This document shows, piece by piece, positions 27,893 to 36,154 of a stretch of DNA of 64,000 nt. The stretch lies in assembly GCF_005889725.1 (NCBI RefSeq), contig NZ_VCKX01000014.1:25377-89376 (forward strand), in the 5' to 3' direction. Origin of the DNA: Nonomuraea zeae (lineage in GTDB: Bacteria; Actinomycetota; Actinomycetes; Streptosporangiales; Streptosporangiaceae). The notes under the pieces were generated by a model, which had not been told where the DNA came from, made no database searches, and worked only from the letters and a program-made list of their open reading frames with translations. The position numbers were made by a program, and so were the translations under genes. How positions within the stretch are numbered: position 1 is the stretch's first letter; the number at the start of each line of letters is the position of its first letter.

Positions 27893-29269
27893 ATGGCGAT
27901 CAGCGTCTTCGACCTCTTCAAGATCGGCATCGGCCCATCGAGCTCCCACACGGGAGGCCCGATGGCGGCAGCGCACAAGTTCGCGCGCGGGCTGCACCAG
28001 GACGGGCTGCTGGATCGAGTCGCCCGGGTCGAGGCCATCCTGTACGGCTCACTCGGCCTGACCGGCAAGGGCCATGGCAGCGACAAGGCGGTCCTGCTCG
28101 GCCTGTCCGGCGAAAAGCCCGAAGAGGTCGACGTGGACACCATTGACGGACGCATCGCCGCCATGCGCGAGTCCGGCACGGTCAAGCTGTACGGCACGCA
28201 CGAGATCCCCTTCGTCATCGGTCTCGACCTCGTCTTCGAACGCAAGATCTCGCTCCCCGAGCACCCGAACGGCATGCGCTTCACCGCCTGGGACGCCGAC
28301 GGCGGCAAGCTCAAGGAGAAGGTCTACTTCTCGGTCGGCGGCGGCTTCGTCGTGGACGAGAAGGCCACGGGGGCCGACCGCATCAAGCCGGACGACACCG
28401 TGCAGCCCTATCCCTTCACCACCGGCGAGGAGCTGCTCAAGCACTGCTCGAACACCGGCCTGTCGATCTCCGCCCTCATGATGGAGAACGAGAAGGCCTT
28501 CGGCCGCACCGAAGCGGAGATCCGCGCCGGCATCCTGCGGCTCTGGCAGGTCATGTCGGACTGCGTGCGTCGCGGCATCGCCACCGAGGGCGTCCTGCCC
28601 GGCGGCCTCAAGGTCAAGCGCCGCGCCAACCAGCTGCACCGCCGCCTGCAGTCGGAATCGGCCGAGAAGGACCCGCTGCAGGCCATGGACTGGGTGGCGC
28701 TCTTCGCGCTGGCGGTCAACGAGGAGAACGCGGCGGGCGGCCGCATCGTCACCGCCCCCACCAACGGGGCCGCCGGCATCATCCCGGCCGTGCTCACGTA
28801 CTACACCCGCTTCGTCCCGCACGCGGACGACGAGGGCGTGGTCCGCTTCCTGCTCACCGCCGCCGCGATCGGCGTGCTGTTCAAGGAGAACGCCTCGATC
28901 TCGGGCGCCGAGGTGGGCTGCCAGGGCGAGGTGGGCTCGGCCTGCTCGATGGCCTCGGCAGCGCTCACCGAGGTCCTCGGCGGCACCCCCGAGCAGGTCG
29001 AGAACGCCGCGGAGATCGGCATCGAGCACAACCTGGGGCTGACCTGCGACCCGATCGGCGGCCTGGTCCAGATCCCGTGCATCGAGCGCAACGCGGTGGC
29101 CTCGAACAAGGCCATCACGGCGGCCCGGATCGCCCTGCGCGGCGACGGGAAGCACTACGTGGCGCTGGACAAGGCCATCAAGACGATGCGCGACACCGGC
29201 CGGGACATGCTCGACAAGTACAAGGAGACCTCGCGGGGCGGCCTGGCCGTCAACGTCATCGAGTGCTGA
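27893..29269 (+). CDS. sdaA: L-serine ammonia-lyase (serine deaminase), single-chain iron-sulfur type
   Basis: Converts L-serine to pyruvate and ammonia. 458 residues with the alpha and beta domains fused in one chain. The N-terminus [20 protein letters not shown] is the family hallmark; [14 protein letters not shown] is the substrate-binding segment. Cys residues placed to bind the [4Fe-4S] cluster are in [13 protein letters not shown] and [17 protein letters not shown]. It lies 64 nt downstream of gcvH behind a strong hairpin, with CATCA directly before the ATG and a weak ribosome-binding site (GAAGGG about 11 nt upstream). The neighbours suggest joint disposal of glycine and serine nitrogen. 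Confidence 0.95.
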   Translation: MAISVFDLFKIGIGPSSSHTGGPMAAAHKFARGLHQDGLLDRVARVEAILYGSLGLTGKGHGSDKAVLLGLSGEKPEEVDVDTIDGRIAAMRESGTVKLYGTHEIPFVIGLDLVFERKISLPEHPNGMRFTAWDADGGKLKEKVYFSVGGGFVVDEKATGADRIKPDDTVQPYPFTTGEELLKHCSNTGLSISALMMENEKAFGRTEAEIRAGILRLWQVMSDCVRRGIATEGVLPGGLKVKRRANQLHRRLQSESAEKDPLQAMDWVALFALAVNEENAAGGRIVTAPTNGAAGIIPAVLTYYTRFVPHADDEGVVRFLLTAAAIGVLFKENASISGAEVGCQGEVGSACSMASAALTEVLGGTPEQVENAAEIGIEHNLGLTCDPIGGLVQIPCIERNAVASNKAITAARIALRGDGKHYVALDKAIKTMRDTGRDMLDKYKETSRGGLAVNVIEC

Positions 29270-29274
29270 CCCGC

Positions 29275-29300
29275 GCGGCCCGGCCGGAGGGCCGGGCCGC
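29275..29300. terminator. bidirectional terminator after sdaA
   Basis: Perfect 11-bp stem GCGGCCCGGCC / GGCCGGGCCGC with a GGAG loop, lying 6 nt after the sdaA stop and directly before the stop of the convergent gene at 29301. Confidence 0.75.
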
Positions 29301-29819
29301 TCAGCGGCGGACGTGCAGGCGGACGAGCGTGGCCGCCTCGTCGTCGCGGACCTCGCGGCGGATCTTGCCCACGATGTCCTGGTCCAGCTTGCCCACCACG
29401 GCCCCCACGTCGGCGGCCGACGGGCAGGTCAGGCCGATGCGCAGGCCGTCCTCGCCGACCCGCACCGCCGCCCGGCCCAGCCCCTCCACGTTCTTGAGCC
29501 CGACGCACAGCATCGCGGTGCCCGTCCCGTTGTGGGCGCCGCGACGGCCCCAGCCCAGGCAGAGCAGCAGCCAGCGCAGCGCGACCAGAGCCAGCAGCAG
29601 CAAGCCGAGCGCCAGCATCCACAGCGGCCAGGGCTCCTCGGCGAGCACCCGGTAGGCCTGCGCGGGCAGGACCCTGGAGTTGGGCGGCAGGTCGAAGAAG
29701 CGGTCCTGGCCGCGCAGATACACGTACGTGCCCAGCGCCGCCAGCGTGCCTCCCACGACGGCCAGCCCGACGCGATTGCCCGCGTATTGCCGGATCGAGC
29801 GCCCGTTCCCGCTCGCCAT
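29301..29819 (-). CDS. DUF6286-type membrane protein
   Basis: 172 residues. Two N-terminal membrane segments (about 15-32, VGLAVVGGTLAALGTYVYL; about 60-85, WPLWMLALGLLLLALVALRW) are followed by a cytoplasmic C-terminal domain of about 80 residues (GVGxDGLRIGLTCPSAADVG-like, ending in RREVRDDEAATLVRLHVRR). The layout matches the DUF6286/AmaP-like proteins that accompany Asp23/Gls24 alkaline-shock family genes in Streptomyces. No Asp23 gene is seen here. Its ATG overlaps the stop of the upstream gene (TGATG), and the two proteins have the same architecture, suggesting an old duplication and a shared complex. Role: probably cell-envelope stress, inferred from family context only. Confidence 0.75.
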   Translation of the reverse strand: MASGNGRSIRQYAGNRVGLAVVGGTLAALGTYVYLRGQDRFFDLPPNSRVLPAQAYRVLAEEPWPLWMLALGLLLLALVALRWLLLCLGWGRRGAHNGTGTAMLCVGLKNVEGLGRAAVRVGEDGLRIGLTCPSAADVGAVVGKLDQDIVGKIRREVRDDEAATLVRLHVRR

Positions 29820-30418
29820 CAGACCGCCTTCCTGCGCAGCCGGACCACGACCTCGCCGGTGCCGAGCGTGCCCACGCCCGCCAGCCGGTCCCCCACCGCG
29901 CTGCCCACCTGCCTGAGCATCGTGCCCGAGCTCTCCGCCCCCGTCACGACGGTGACCTCGATGGTACGCCTGCGCAGCCGTACCGAAGCCTTCTCCACCC
30001 CCGCCACCTGCTGGGCGGCCGCGCGCAGCGTGCGGCGGAGCCCGGAGCGGGTGATGCCGATGACGATCAGCGGGTCGGACGTCTCCACCGGCACCAGCCT
30101 GGAGCGGCCCGGCACCACCGCCAGCGCCAGCATCAGCCCGCCCGCGCCCGCCACGTACAGGGCGGCCTCGGACAGCTCCGGCCATGTGGTCTTGCCCGCG
30201 GCCTCGACGATCTCGTTCACGGGGACCCAGCCGAGCGGCTGCCCGAGCAGCCCCGACACCACCTCGGCGGCGGTCGCACCCAGTCCCGCGGCCAGCGCGA
30301 GCGCCACGGCGGCGCCCGGGACGGCACGGGCCGGCCTGAGGGCCCTGCTCGCCCTGCGCAGCCCGGTGTGCTGCGTGGTGACGCCGGCACCGGGCAGTAT
30401 CTGCTGAAGCGTGGTCAT
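29819..30418 (-). CDS. DUF6286-type membrane protein, paralogue of the next gene
   Basis: 199 residues from the ATG at 30418 (MTTLQQILPGAG). Two hydrophobic segments, about 40-62 (AVPGAAVALALAAGLGATAA) and about 92-112 (AALYVAGAGGLMLALAVVPG), precede a C-terminal domain with ITRSGLRRTLRAAAQQVAGV and the pattern RLRRRTIEVTVVTGAE. The same order of elements occurs in the downstream neighbour, with which it overlaps. The start is uncertain: the frame is open back to a GTG at 30514, and no good ribosome-binding site marks any candidate. Function unknown; the pair resembles the membrane partners of alkaline-shock proteins. Confidence 0.65.
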   Translation of the reverse strand: MTTLQQILPGAGVTTQHTGLRRASRALRPARAVPGAAVALALAAGLGATAAEVVSGLLGQPLGWVPVNEIVEAAGKTTWPELSEAALYVAGAGGLMLALAVVPGRSRLVPVETSDPLIVIGITRSGLRRTLRAAAQQVAGVEKASVRLRRRTIEVTVVTGAESSGTMLRQVGSAVGDRLAGVGTLGTGEVVVRLRRKAV

Positions 30419-30503
30419 CACAACAACAGACGTACATGGATCCCGCATCGCCTGAACCGCGCCCTCGCCGCCCATTTGCCCGAACATTACGGGGCCGCCG
30501 ATT

Positions 30504-30549
30504 AATATGAACACCTCTCATATTCATTTGCCCCATATGCCGTTACGCT
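30504..30549. promoter_or_regulatory. divergent promoter with AATATGA inverted repeat
   Basis: AATATGA-N7-TCATATT (30504-30524) is a perfect 7-bp inverted repeat in an unusually AT-rich stretch between divergent genes. TACGCT (30544-30549), six bases before the ATG at 30556, is a -10-like element giving a leaderless transcript for the plus-strand gene. The repeat is a candidate operator; no regulator gene is adjacent. Confidence 0.5.
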
Positions 30550-30555
30550 GCCGGT

Positions 30556-31749
30556 ATGGATGACCGCCAGCGCTACGACAGCGCCACAGCGGCGCTCGAA
30601 CCCCCGTTCGCCATCCTCGACCTGGCGGCCCTGCGGTCCAACGCGGCGGACCTCGTCCGGCGCGCGGCGGGCAAGCCGATCCGGGTGGCCAGCAAGTCGG
30701 TACGCAGCCGCCCGGTGCTCGAACGGATCCTGGCCATGGACGGCTTCCAGGGCATCATGGCCTTCACGCTGCCCGAGGCCCTGTGGCTCGTCTCGCACGG
30801 CTTCACGGACATCCTCGTGGCCTACCCCACGGCCGACCGGGCCGCACTCGCCGAGCTGGCCGGGGACACGCGGGCCGCCGAGCACATCACGCTGACCATC
30901 GACTCCCCCGCCCACCTGGACTTCATCGAAGCCGCCGCGTCCCGGGCGCACCCGCGCGCGGAGATCCGGGTCTCCATCGACCTCGACGCCGGATATATCG
31001 CCCTGGGCGGGAGATTCCGCGCGGGCGCCCTCCGCTCCCCCATCCGCGAGCCCGAGGACGCCGCCGACCTGGCCGCCGCCATCGTCAAGCGCCCCGGCTT
31101 CCGCCTGGCCGGGCTGATGGCGTACGAGGCCCAGATCGCCGGCGTCGGCGACGCCCCGCCCTCGAACGCCGCCTACACCCGCGCCATCAGGGTCATGCAA
31201 GCGCAATCAGCCAAGGAGCTCACCATCCGGCGCGGGCGCATCGTGAACGCCGTCCGCCGCGTCACCGACCTCGAGTTCGTCAACGGCGGCGGCACCGGCT
31301 CCGTCGAGCGCACCGTGCGCGAGAAGGCGATCACGGAGGTGGCGGCCGGGTCCGGGTTCTTCCATCCGAGGTTGTTCGACTTCTACCGCCACTTCGAGGG
31401 GCGCCCGGCGGCCCTGTTCGCGCTGCCGGTGGTGCGCCGCCCGGGCCCGGACGCGGTGACCGTGCTCGGGGGCGGCTACCTCGCCTCGGGGGCTCCGGGA
31501 CCGAGCCGCCTGCCCCAGCCGTACCTGCCCGCCGGCCTGCGCTACACCCCGGACGAGGGCGCGGGCGAGGTGCAGACCCCGCTGCTCGGCCAGGCGGCCC
31601 AGGACCTGCGCATCGGCGACCGGGTGTGGTTCAGGCACGCCAAGGCGGGCGAGATGTGCGAACGCTTCGACACGCTGCACCTCATCGACGGCGACACCGT
31701 GGTGGAGTCGGCCCCCACCTACCGTGGCGAGGGCCGCACCTTCCTCTGA
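30556..31749 (+). CDS. PLP-dependent amino acid deaminase/aldolase (alanine racemase N-terminal fold)
   Basis: 397 residues. The N-terminal TIM barrel of the alanine-racemase/D-threonine-aldolase group has a PLP lysine expected in RVASKSVRSR (about residue 50). The substrate-side segments are VSIDLDAGY and ELEFVNGGGTGS-like FVNGGGTGSVERT. The C-terminal beta domain, of the D-serine-dehydratase-like type, has the metal-binding pair in WFRHAKAGEMCERF. It acts on a D- or hydroxy-amino acid, but the substrate is not inferable. Transcription is probably leaderless (TACGCT-N6-ATG). The gene stands alone. Confidence 0.82.
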   Translation: MDDRQRYDSATAALEPPFAILDLAALRSNAADLVRRAAGKPIRVASKSVRSRPVLERILAMDGFQGIMAFTLPEALWLVSHGFTDILVAYPTADRAALAELAGDTRAAEHITLTIDSPAHLDFIEAAASRAHPRAEIRVSIDLDAGYIALGGRFRAGALRSPIREPEDAADLAAAIVKRPGFRLAGLMAYEAQIAGVGDAPPSNAAYTRAIRVMQAQSAKELTIRRGRIVNAVRRVTDLEFVNGGGTGSVERTVREKAITEVAAGSGFFHPRLFDFYRHFEGRPAALFALPVVRRPGPDAVTVLGGGYLASGAPGPSRLPQPYLPAGLRYTPDEGAGEVQTPLLGQAAQDLRIGDRVWFRHAKAGEMCERFDTLHLIDGDTVVESAPTYRGEGRTFL

Positions 31750-31833
31750 CCTCCGGCGCCTGGCCTGCGGCTTCCGGCCTCCGGCGTCTGACCTCCGGCC
31801 TGCAGCCTGTGGTCTCCGGCGTCTGACCTCTGG
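31745..31833 (+). repeat. imperfect tandem repeat
   Basis: TCTGACCTCYGG occurs at 31745, 31787 and 31822. TCCGGCGTCTGACCTC occurs exactly at 31780-31795 and 31815-31830. CCTGCGGC, CCTGCAGC and CCTGTGG variants lie between. The array starts at the stop codon of the PLP enzyme and fills the space to the DUF3618 gene. It is not coding in any plausible frame. Confidence 0.75.
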
Positions 31834-31880
31834 CCGAGTCGCCAGCCGGGCGACGCTGACGACCGCCCGCCGGGCGGATG

Positions 31881-32210
31881 TCAGCGGCGCCTGCGTCGCC
31901 GCCAGAGCACGATCGCGGCCCCCACGACCAGCACCGCCCCGATCCCGATCAGCACCGGCGCCAGGTCGGGCCGCTCGTCCTCCCACACCCGGTCCGGATC
32001 ATCCCCGTACTCGACCGGCCGCGGCGTCACGCCCAGCGCGTCCCCCACCGAAGCCACGAAGTGCCCGGCTCTGCTCTTGACGTCGGCCACCGTACGCTCG
32101 GCGACCCGCTTGGGGCTCACCCGGTCGGCAATGGCGTCGACCGTCTGCGCCAATTCCGCGCGCGTACGCGCGATCCGCCGCTCGAGCTCGTCGGGATCGG
32201 TGTCAGCCAT
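31881..32210 (-). CDS. DUF3618 domain-containing membrane protein
   Basis: 109 residues. The N-terminal DUF3618 motif (DPDELERRIARTRAELAQTV, then DAIADRVSPKRVAER) occupies about 5-45. A linker follows, then one C-terminal membrane segment (about 85-103, LAPVLIGIGAVLVVGAAIVLW) and a run of Arg residues at the end. DUF3618 proteins are common in actinobacteria next to phage-shock or lipid genes; their function is not established. GAGGAG lies 6 nt before the ATG. Confidence 0.85.
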   Translation of the reverse strand: MADTDPDELERRIARTRAELAQTVDAIADRVSPKRVAERTVADVKSRAGHFVASVGDALGVTPRPVEYGDDPDRVWEDERPDLAPVLIGIGAVLVVGAAIVLWRRRRRR

Positions 32211-32360
32211 GGCTCTCCTCTCGACCGTACGCGTGGTCGCGCCCGCTCCGCGTGCCGTGCGAGCTCCGTCCGTTCTGGTCGTGATCAGTCTGTCAGGTCA
32301 GGGCGCCGTACGGCACGGCGGCCAGGCCGGTAGGTTGGCGGGAAGAACTCAGGAGGGCCA

Positions 32361-32834
32361 TTGACCGAAACCAAGCTCGCGCCCGGCGACGCCGCGCCCG
32401 AGTTCACGCTACCCGCCGCCGACGGCAGCACCGTCTCCCTGGAGACCTACCGCGGCAAGCGAGTGATCCTCTATTTCTACCCTGCCGCGATGACACCCGG
32501 CTGCACCAAGCAGGCCTGCGACTTCCGCGACAACCTCGGCCAGCTCACCGGCGAAGGCTTCGTCGTGCTCGGCGTGTCGAAGGACAAGCCGGAAAAGCTC
32601 GCCAAATTCGTCGAACGCGACGCCCTGACCTTCCCCCTGCTGTCGGACCCGGAGCTGGCCGTGCACCAGGCGTACGGGGCATACGGCCCCAAGAAGCTGT
32701 ACGGGAAGCTGATGGTGGGCGTGATCCGCTCGACGTTCGTCATCGACGGCGACGGCAAGGTGGAGCAGGCCCTCTACAACGTGAAGGCGACCGGCCACGT
32801 GGCCTCGCTCAAGAAGAAACTCGGCCTCTCCTGA
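32361..32834 (+). CDS. bcp: thioredoxin-dependent peroxiredoxin, Bcp/PrxQ type
   Basis: Reduces hydroperoxides using a peroxidatic Cys; 157 residues, cytoplasmic. The motif PGCTKQACDFRD (about residues 44-55) carries the peroxidatic Cys and a second Cys five residues later, as in atypical two-Cys PrxQ enzymes. GDAAPEFTLPAADG at the N-terminus, VILYFYPAAMTPGCT and FPLLSD complete the pattern. The start is a TTG at 32361 four to five bases after AGGAGGG, which is a rare start codon but the position is fixed by the ribosome-binding site. It is monocistronic. Confidence 0.93.
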   Translation: MTETKLAPGDAAPEFTLPAADGSTVSLETYRGKRVILYFYPAAMTPGCTKQACDFRDNLGQLTGEGFVVLGVSKDKPEKLAKFVERDALTFPLLSDPELAVHQAYGAYGPKKLYGKLMVGVIRSTFVIDGDGKVEQALYNVKATGHVASLKKKLGLS

Positions 32835-32841
32835 CCCACCA

Positions 32842-32868
32842 CGCGGGCCCCCTGCGCGGGGGTCCGCG
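32842..32868 (+). terminator. terminator after bcp
   Basis: Stem CGCGGGCCCCC / GGGGGTCCGCG (one G-U pair) with a TGCGC loop, 7 nt after the stop; a second GC-rich stem follows at once. Confidence 0.7.
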
Positions 32869-32965
32869 CCGGCCCGGCGAAGCCGGCCGCCCCATCGCCG
32901 CAGACGCCTCTCCTCCCCCTGCTCGGAGCGCTAGAATGACTCAGGCCCGCTCAGGCGGGGGTTGC

Positions 32966-33048
32966 GCGGGCGTGGCGAAATGGCATACGCGGCAGGTTTA
33001 GGTCCTGTTGGTGGAAACACTGTGGGGGTTCGAGTCCCCCCGCCCGCA
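32966..33048 (+). tRNA. tRNA-Leu (anticodon UAG)
   Basis: 83-nt class-II tRNA. Acceptor arms GCGGGCG / CGCCCGC with discriminator A. The D-region is TGGCGAAATGGCATACGCG. The anticodon stem GCAGG / CCTGT has loop TTTAGGT (anticodon TAG, reading CUA). The variable arm is TGGTGGAAACACTG, and the T-arm GGGGG TTCGAGT CCCCC is complete. CCA is not encoded. The HNH endonuclease gene ends 3 nt from its 3' end on the opposite strand. Confidence 0.95.
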
Positions 33049-33051
33049 CAC

Positions 33052-34047
33052 CTACGCGCCCGACCTGCCCCTGTTGCGGCCGGCGAATGTCGCCGTCTGC
33101 GAATGACAGTTGGGGCACAGCAACCTCAGGTTTTCCCGGCGATTGTCGAGCGGGTCTCCGTTGAGATGATCGACCTCCAGCGTCAGCGGCTCCCCCTGCC
33201 AGCTGTCGCCGACACCGCACTTCGCACAGTCTGCGGGCACCCCGATCTCGCTCAGGGCCCGGCGCAGCACCCTGCCTGGCGTGCGACCCGTGCCGTCCGG
33301 GCGTCGCACGAGAACGGCCGCAGGATCCCGGCGCGGTATGCCCATCACCGAGCTGGTGAGCTCCCGGTCGAAGTGGGACGTGTCGATGGCGTACCGAGCG
33401 ATGCACCGCAGCAGCCGCCGCCGGCTCGTCTCTCCGACCGGCAGGTCGAGCCGGCGCATCATGGACGCCACCGAGCGTGACTCCCGGGCCGCGGCTTCGA
33501 CCTCTTCCGCGCCGAGCCGGACCCGCCGGAAGCCGCTGGGCTCGTCGAGACCGAACGAGCGGAGCTGGCGGCGGACCTCCTCCCGAGCTCTCCCGGACTC
33601 GGCCGCTCCCAGACGCCGCAGGATTTCACGCATGCTCCTCGCGCCCTGCACGGCCGCTTCGAGAGCCTCTCGATCGAACTCGAGAGGCGCGGCCGGTCGG
33701 CGGCCGGGAAGGTGGGAGAAGTGCGATATGTCGATGCCGAAAGCTTTGATGCGGCGGCTGATATGCGAATGAGCGCCGCCGCTGCGCGGAATCTCCAGGC
33801 GGTCGAGAACTTCGTTGACGCTCGTCGACACCGCAACCGCCGCGGACAGGCGCTCGATCGTATATTTACTCCGCGGTGTGCGCCGGAAATGACTGGTGTC
33901 GATGCCGAGCGCGGCTATCCTCCGCTGCAGGCTTGCCCGCCGGCCGCCGGAGCTCCCCAGGCCCAGCAGGGACAGGACCTCCGTCACCGACCGAGCCTGG
34001 CTGACGCATCGGGCCAGCTCTTCTGGCGCGGGATCGCTGTTCGACAT
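33052..34047 (-). CDS. HNH endonuclease with four DNA-binding-like repeats
   Basis: 331 residues. Four copies of a helical repeat (about 11-54, 66-110, 128-173, 183-226) share the pattern (A/S)RSVxEVLxxLG...RRxxxxGID(T/I)SHF; GIDTSHF, GIDISHF and AIDTSHF are clear. A C-terminal HNH domain (about 270-320) has zinc Cys274/Cys277, EVDHLNGDPLDNRRENL and zinc CPNC at 311-314, followed by His315. This is the layout of phage- and intron-type HNH nucleases with helix-turn-helix targeting repeats. Transcription is probably leaderless (TAGTCT-N6-ATG). The gene ends 3 nt from tRNA-Leu. Composition is somewhat lower in GC than its neighbours, as in mobile genes. It may be a stand-alone homing endonuclease. 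Confidence 0.82.
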   Translation of the reverse strand: MSNSDPAPEELARCVSQARSVTEVLSLLGLGSSGGRRASLQRRIAALGIDTSHFRRTPRSKYTIERLSAAVAVSTSVNEVLDRLEIPRSGGAHSHISRRIKAFGIDISHFSHLPGRRPAAPLEFDREALEAAVQGARSMREILRRLGAAESGRAREEVRRQLRSFGLDEPSGFRRVRLGAEEVEAAARESRSVASMMRRLDLPVGETSRRRLLRCIARYAIDTSHFDRELTSSVMGIPRRDPAAVLVRRPDGTGRTPGRVLRRALSEIGVPADCAKCGVGDSWQGEPLTLEVDHLNGDPLDNRRENLRLLCPNCHSQTATFAGRNRGRSGA

Positions 34048-34177
34048 GCACGCAGACTAGGGATGGCCACCGACACTTTTCCGGAAACCGAACCTACCGC
34101 TTTTCGATAACCCGACGTTTCGCGAAATGAACTGATTTATCGCGTCAGCCAGGCTCAATAATGCCTCGGCGGCAAAC

Positions 34178-34810
34178 CTAACCCGTGCGGGTCGGCGCGG
34201 CAGTGAAGGTCGGGGTGGGAGGTGGCGCGACCGACATGGTCGGGACCGGTTTCGGCACCACGTACGGCGGAGCGACGCAGTAGACCCCGTCCGGCCCAGG
34301 CCGGCAGCTCGGCTCGATACGCTGCGGCTGCGGATAGGGGTAGACGCCCTCCCGGCGATGCCCGAAGCCCGGATACTCCTCCCAGTACGCCGGGCGCACG
34401 TCGTCCCGGTCCCCGAGGTTGCTGACGACCGCCACCGTGGTGCCGCCGATCAGGGCCCCGAGCACGAGGCCGAGCAGCCCCGCGCCGATGATCTGGGCCG
34501 GCTTCTGCCGGACGAAGTCCCTGAAGGAGTCCGAGCGCGGCGGCGCCCCATAAGCCGGCAGTCCGGGCATGGTGTGCGCGTTCGACAGGTAGTCCTGGTG
34601 GGAGCCGGGGGCCGTGCGTGTGGCTCCGGGTGGCTCGCTTCCTGCGGCCTGCCCGTACCTCAGCCCGACGAGCAGGCGCTCCCGCTCGTCGTCCGGCCGA
34701 TCCCCGGCGGGATCCTGGGCCGGGTGCCGGGTTGTGGTCTCCGACGGGGTCGGGTCGCGCGGTGCTTCCTCTTCACCGCGCGACCCGGCGTCGCGATCAT
34801 GATCCGCCAT
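34178..34810 (-). CDS. membrane protein with disordered flanks, unknown function
   Basis: 210 residues. The N-terminal 100 residues are charged and Pro/Gly-rich (GEEEAPRDP, AQDPAGDRPDDERERL). One membrane segment follows at about 106-130 (AQIIGAGLLGLVLGALIGGT). The C-terminal extracytoplasmic part is Pro/Tyr-rich with two Cys (CRPGPDGVYC) that could form a disulfide. The ATG at 34810 has GGGAG 7 nt upstream and is preferred to an in-frame GTG at 34813. I do not recognise a named family. Confidence 0.7.
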   Translation of the reverse strand: MADHDRDAGSRGEEEAPRDPTPSETTTRHPAQDPAGDRPDDERERLLVGLRYGQAAGSEPPGATRTAPGSHQDYLSNAHTMPGLPAYGAPPRSDSFRDFVRQKPAQIIGAGLLGLVLGALIGGTTVAVVSNLGDRDDVRPAYWEEYPGFGHRREGVYPYPQPQRIEPSCRPGPDGVYCVAPPYVVPKPVPTMSVAPPPTPTFTAAPTRTG

Positions 34811-34973
34811 CACGATCTCCCTTTACTCACCCGCTAGGGGCGCTCCCGATAGATAGGATGCCGAACCCACCGTAAGCCTGGCGTAAGACCTGAACCATGT
34901 AAGACCTGGGTCGTAGTCACACTTCACCCTCCAGGCGGACCAATGCCGCTCTGGGCCTACATATCGTGATGAT

Positions 34974-36140
34974 GTGTTCGGCAAGGTACGGGCGTGGTCG
35001 AGACGCCATGAGAAGCTGGCAGGCGCCTTCCGCGTCGCGCCGCTCGCCGTGTTGTGCTTGATCATCGCGGTCCCCTACTCGAGCCTCGGCCCGCCCGGCA
35101 GCGATGCCTTCCTCAGCCTGGGCGGCTACCTGGCTCTGTCGGCGACCCTGCTGGTGCCGCTGACCTGGCGCGACCGGCCGCTCGTCGCGTTCGCCGTCAT
35201 CTCGCTGATCAGCTTCGGGCAGTGGCTCGCGGACTTCGCCCCGATGCCCGCGAACCTCGCCGTCCTGATCGCGCTCTGGACGGTGGCCTACCGGTGCTCG
35301 ATCCGCTGGGCGCTGGCGGCGGGGCTGGTGGCGGAGCTGGGGACGTTCCTGGCGCTGGTCCAGTGGAACACGGTCACGCCCGGCATGTTCTTCAGCGGCT
35401 CGATCTTCGTGGTCACGGTCTGGCTGACCGGCCTGTACGCCAACACGCGCAGGCGCTACCTGGAGGGCCTGGAGGAGCGCGCCGAACGGGCGGAACGCGA
35501 GCGGGACCAGCAGGCCAGGATGGCCGCCGCCGCCGAGCGGGCCAGGATCGCCAGGGAGCTGCACGACGTCGTGGCGCACAACGTCAGCGTCATGGTGGTG
35601 CAGGCCGACGGCGCGGGCTTCGCCATGGACAGCGATCCCGAGCAGGCCCGCCTGGCCGTCAGGAACATCTCCAAGACCGGCCGCGCCGCCCTCGCGGAGA
35701 TGCGCAGGCTGGTCGGCGTCCTGCGCGAGAACGAGAGCGGGGCCACCGACTACACCCCGCAGCCCGGCCTCGGACAGCTCGAAGAGCTCGTGAACGGCTC
35801 GGCCGTGCCCGCCCTGCTGCGGATCGGCGGCGTGCCCGGCGAGCTGCCCGAGGGCCAGCAGCTCACCGTCTACCGCATCGTCCAGGAGGCCCTCACCAAC
35901 GCGCTCAAGCACGGCGGCCCGGGCGTCCGCGCGATCGTGGAGATCGACTACGGCTCCGAGCTGGTCGTCCGGGTGACCGACGACGGCCGGGGCGCGGCGG
36001 CGCCGGCGAGCGCCGACGGCCACGGCCTGATCGGGATGCGCGAGCGGGTCGGCATGTACGGCGGCGCCATGTCGGCGGGTCCCCGGCAGGGCGGCGGCTT
36101 CGAGGTGCTGGCCACGTTGCCCGTGGTCAGAGCGGCGTAG
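34974..36140 (+). CDS. two-component sensor histidine kinase (NarL-partner type)
   Basis: 388 residues. The N-terminal sensor part has about five membrane segments (about 20-150) with little outside the membrane. A coiled linker (ERAERAERERDQQARM) leads to a HisKA_3 domain with phospho-acceptor His197 in ARELHDVVAHNVS. The HATPase domain has RIVQEALTNALKHG (N box), VTDDGRG (G1) and GHGLIGMRERVGMYGG. It phosphorylates the response regulator encoded 14 nt downstream. TATCGT six bases before the GTG at 34974 suggests a leaderless mRNA. The following MacB-like transporter makes an envelope-stress or drug-sensing role plausible. Confidence 0.92.
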   Translation: MFGKVRAWSRRHEKLAGAFRVAPLAVLCLIIAVPYSSLGPPGSDAFLSLGGYLALSATLLVPLTWRDRPLVAFAVISLISFGQWLADFAPMPANLAVLIALWTVAYRCSIRWALAAGLVAELGTFLALVQWNTVTPGMFFSGSIFVVTVWLTGLYANTRRRYLEGLEERAERAERERDQQARMAAAAERARIARELHDVVAHNVSVMVVQADGAGFAMDSDPEQARLAVRNISKTGRAALAEMRRLVGVLRENESGATDYTPQPGLGQLEELVNGSAVPALLRIGGVPGELPEGQQLTVYRIVQEALTNALKHGGPGVRAIVEIDYGSELVVRVTDDGRGAAAPASADGHGLIGMRERVGMYGGAMSAGPRQGGGFEVLATLPVVRAA

Positions 36141-36154
36141 AGGAAGGCGGCCGG

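Noticed and set aside
32966..34177. An integrated element with tRNA-derived attachment sites
   Set aside because: No duplicate of the tRNA-Leu 3' end and no integrase were found next to the HNH gene.
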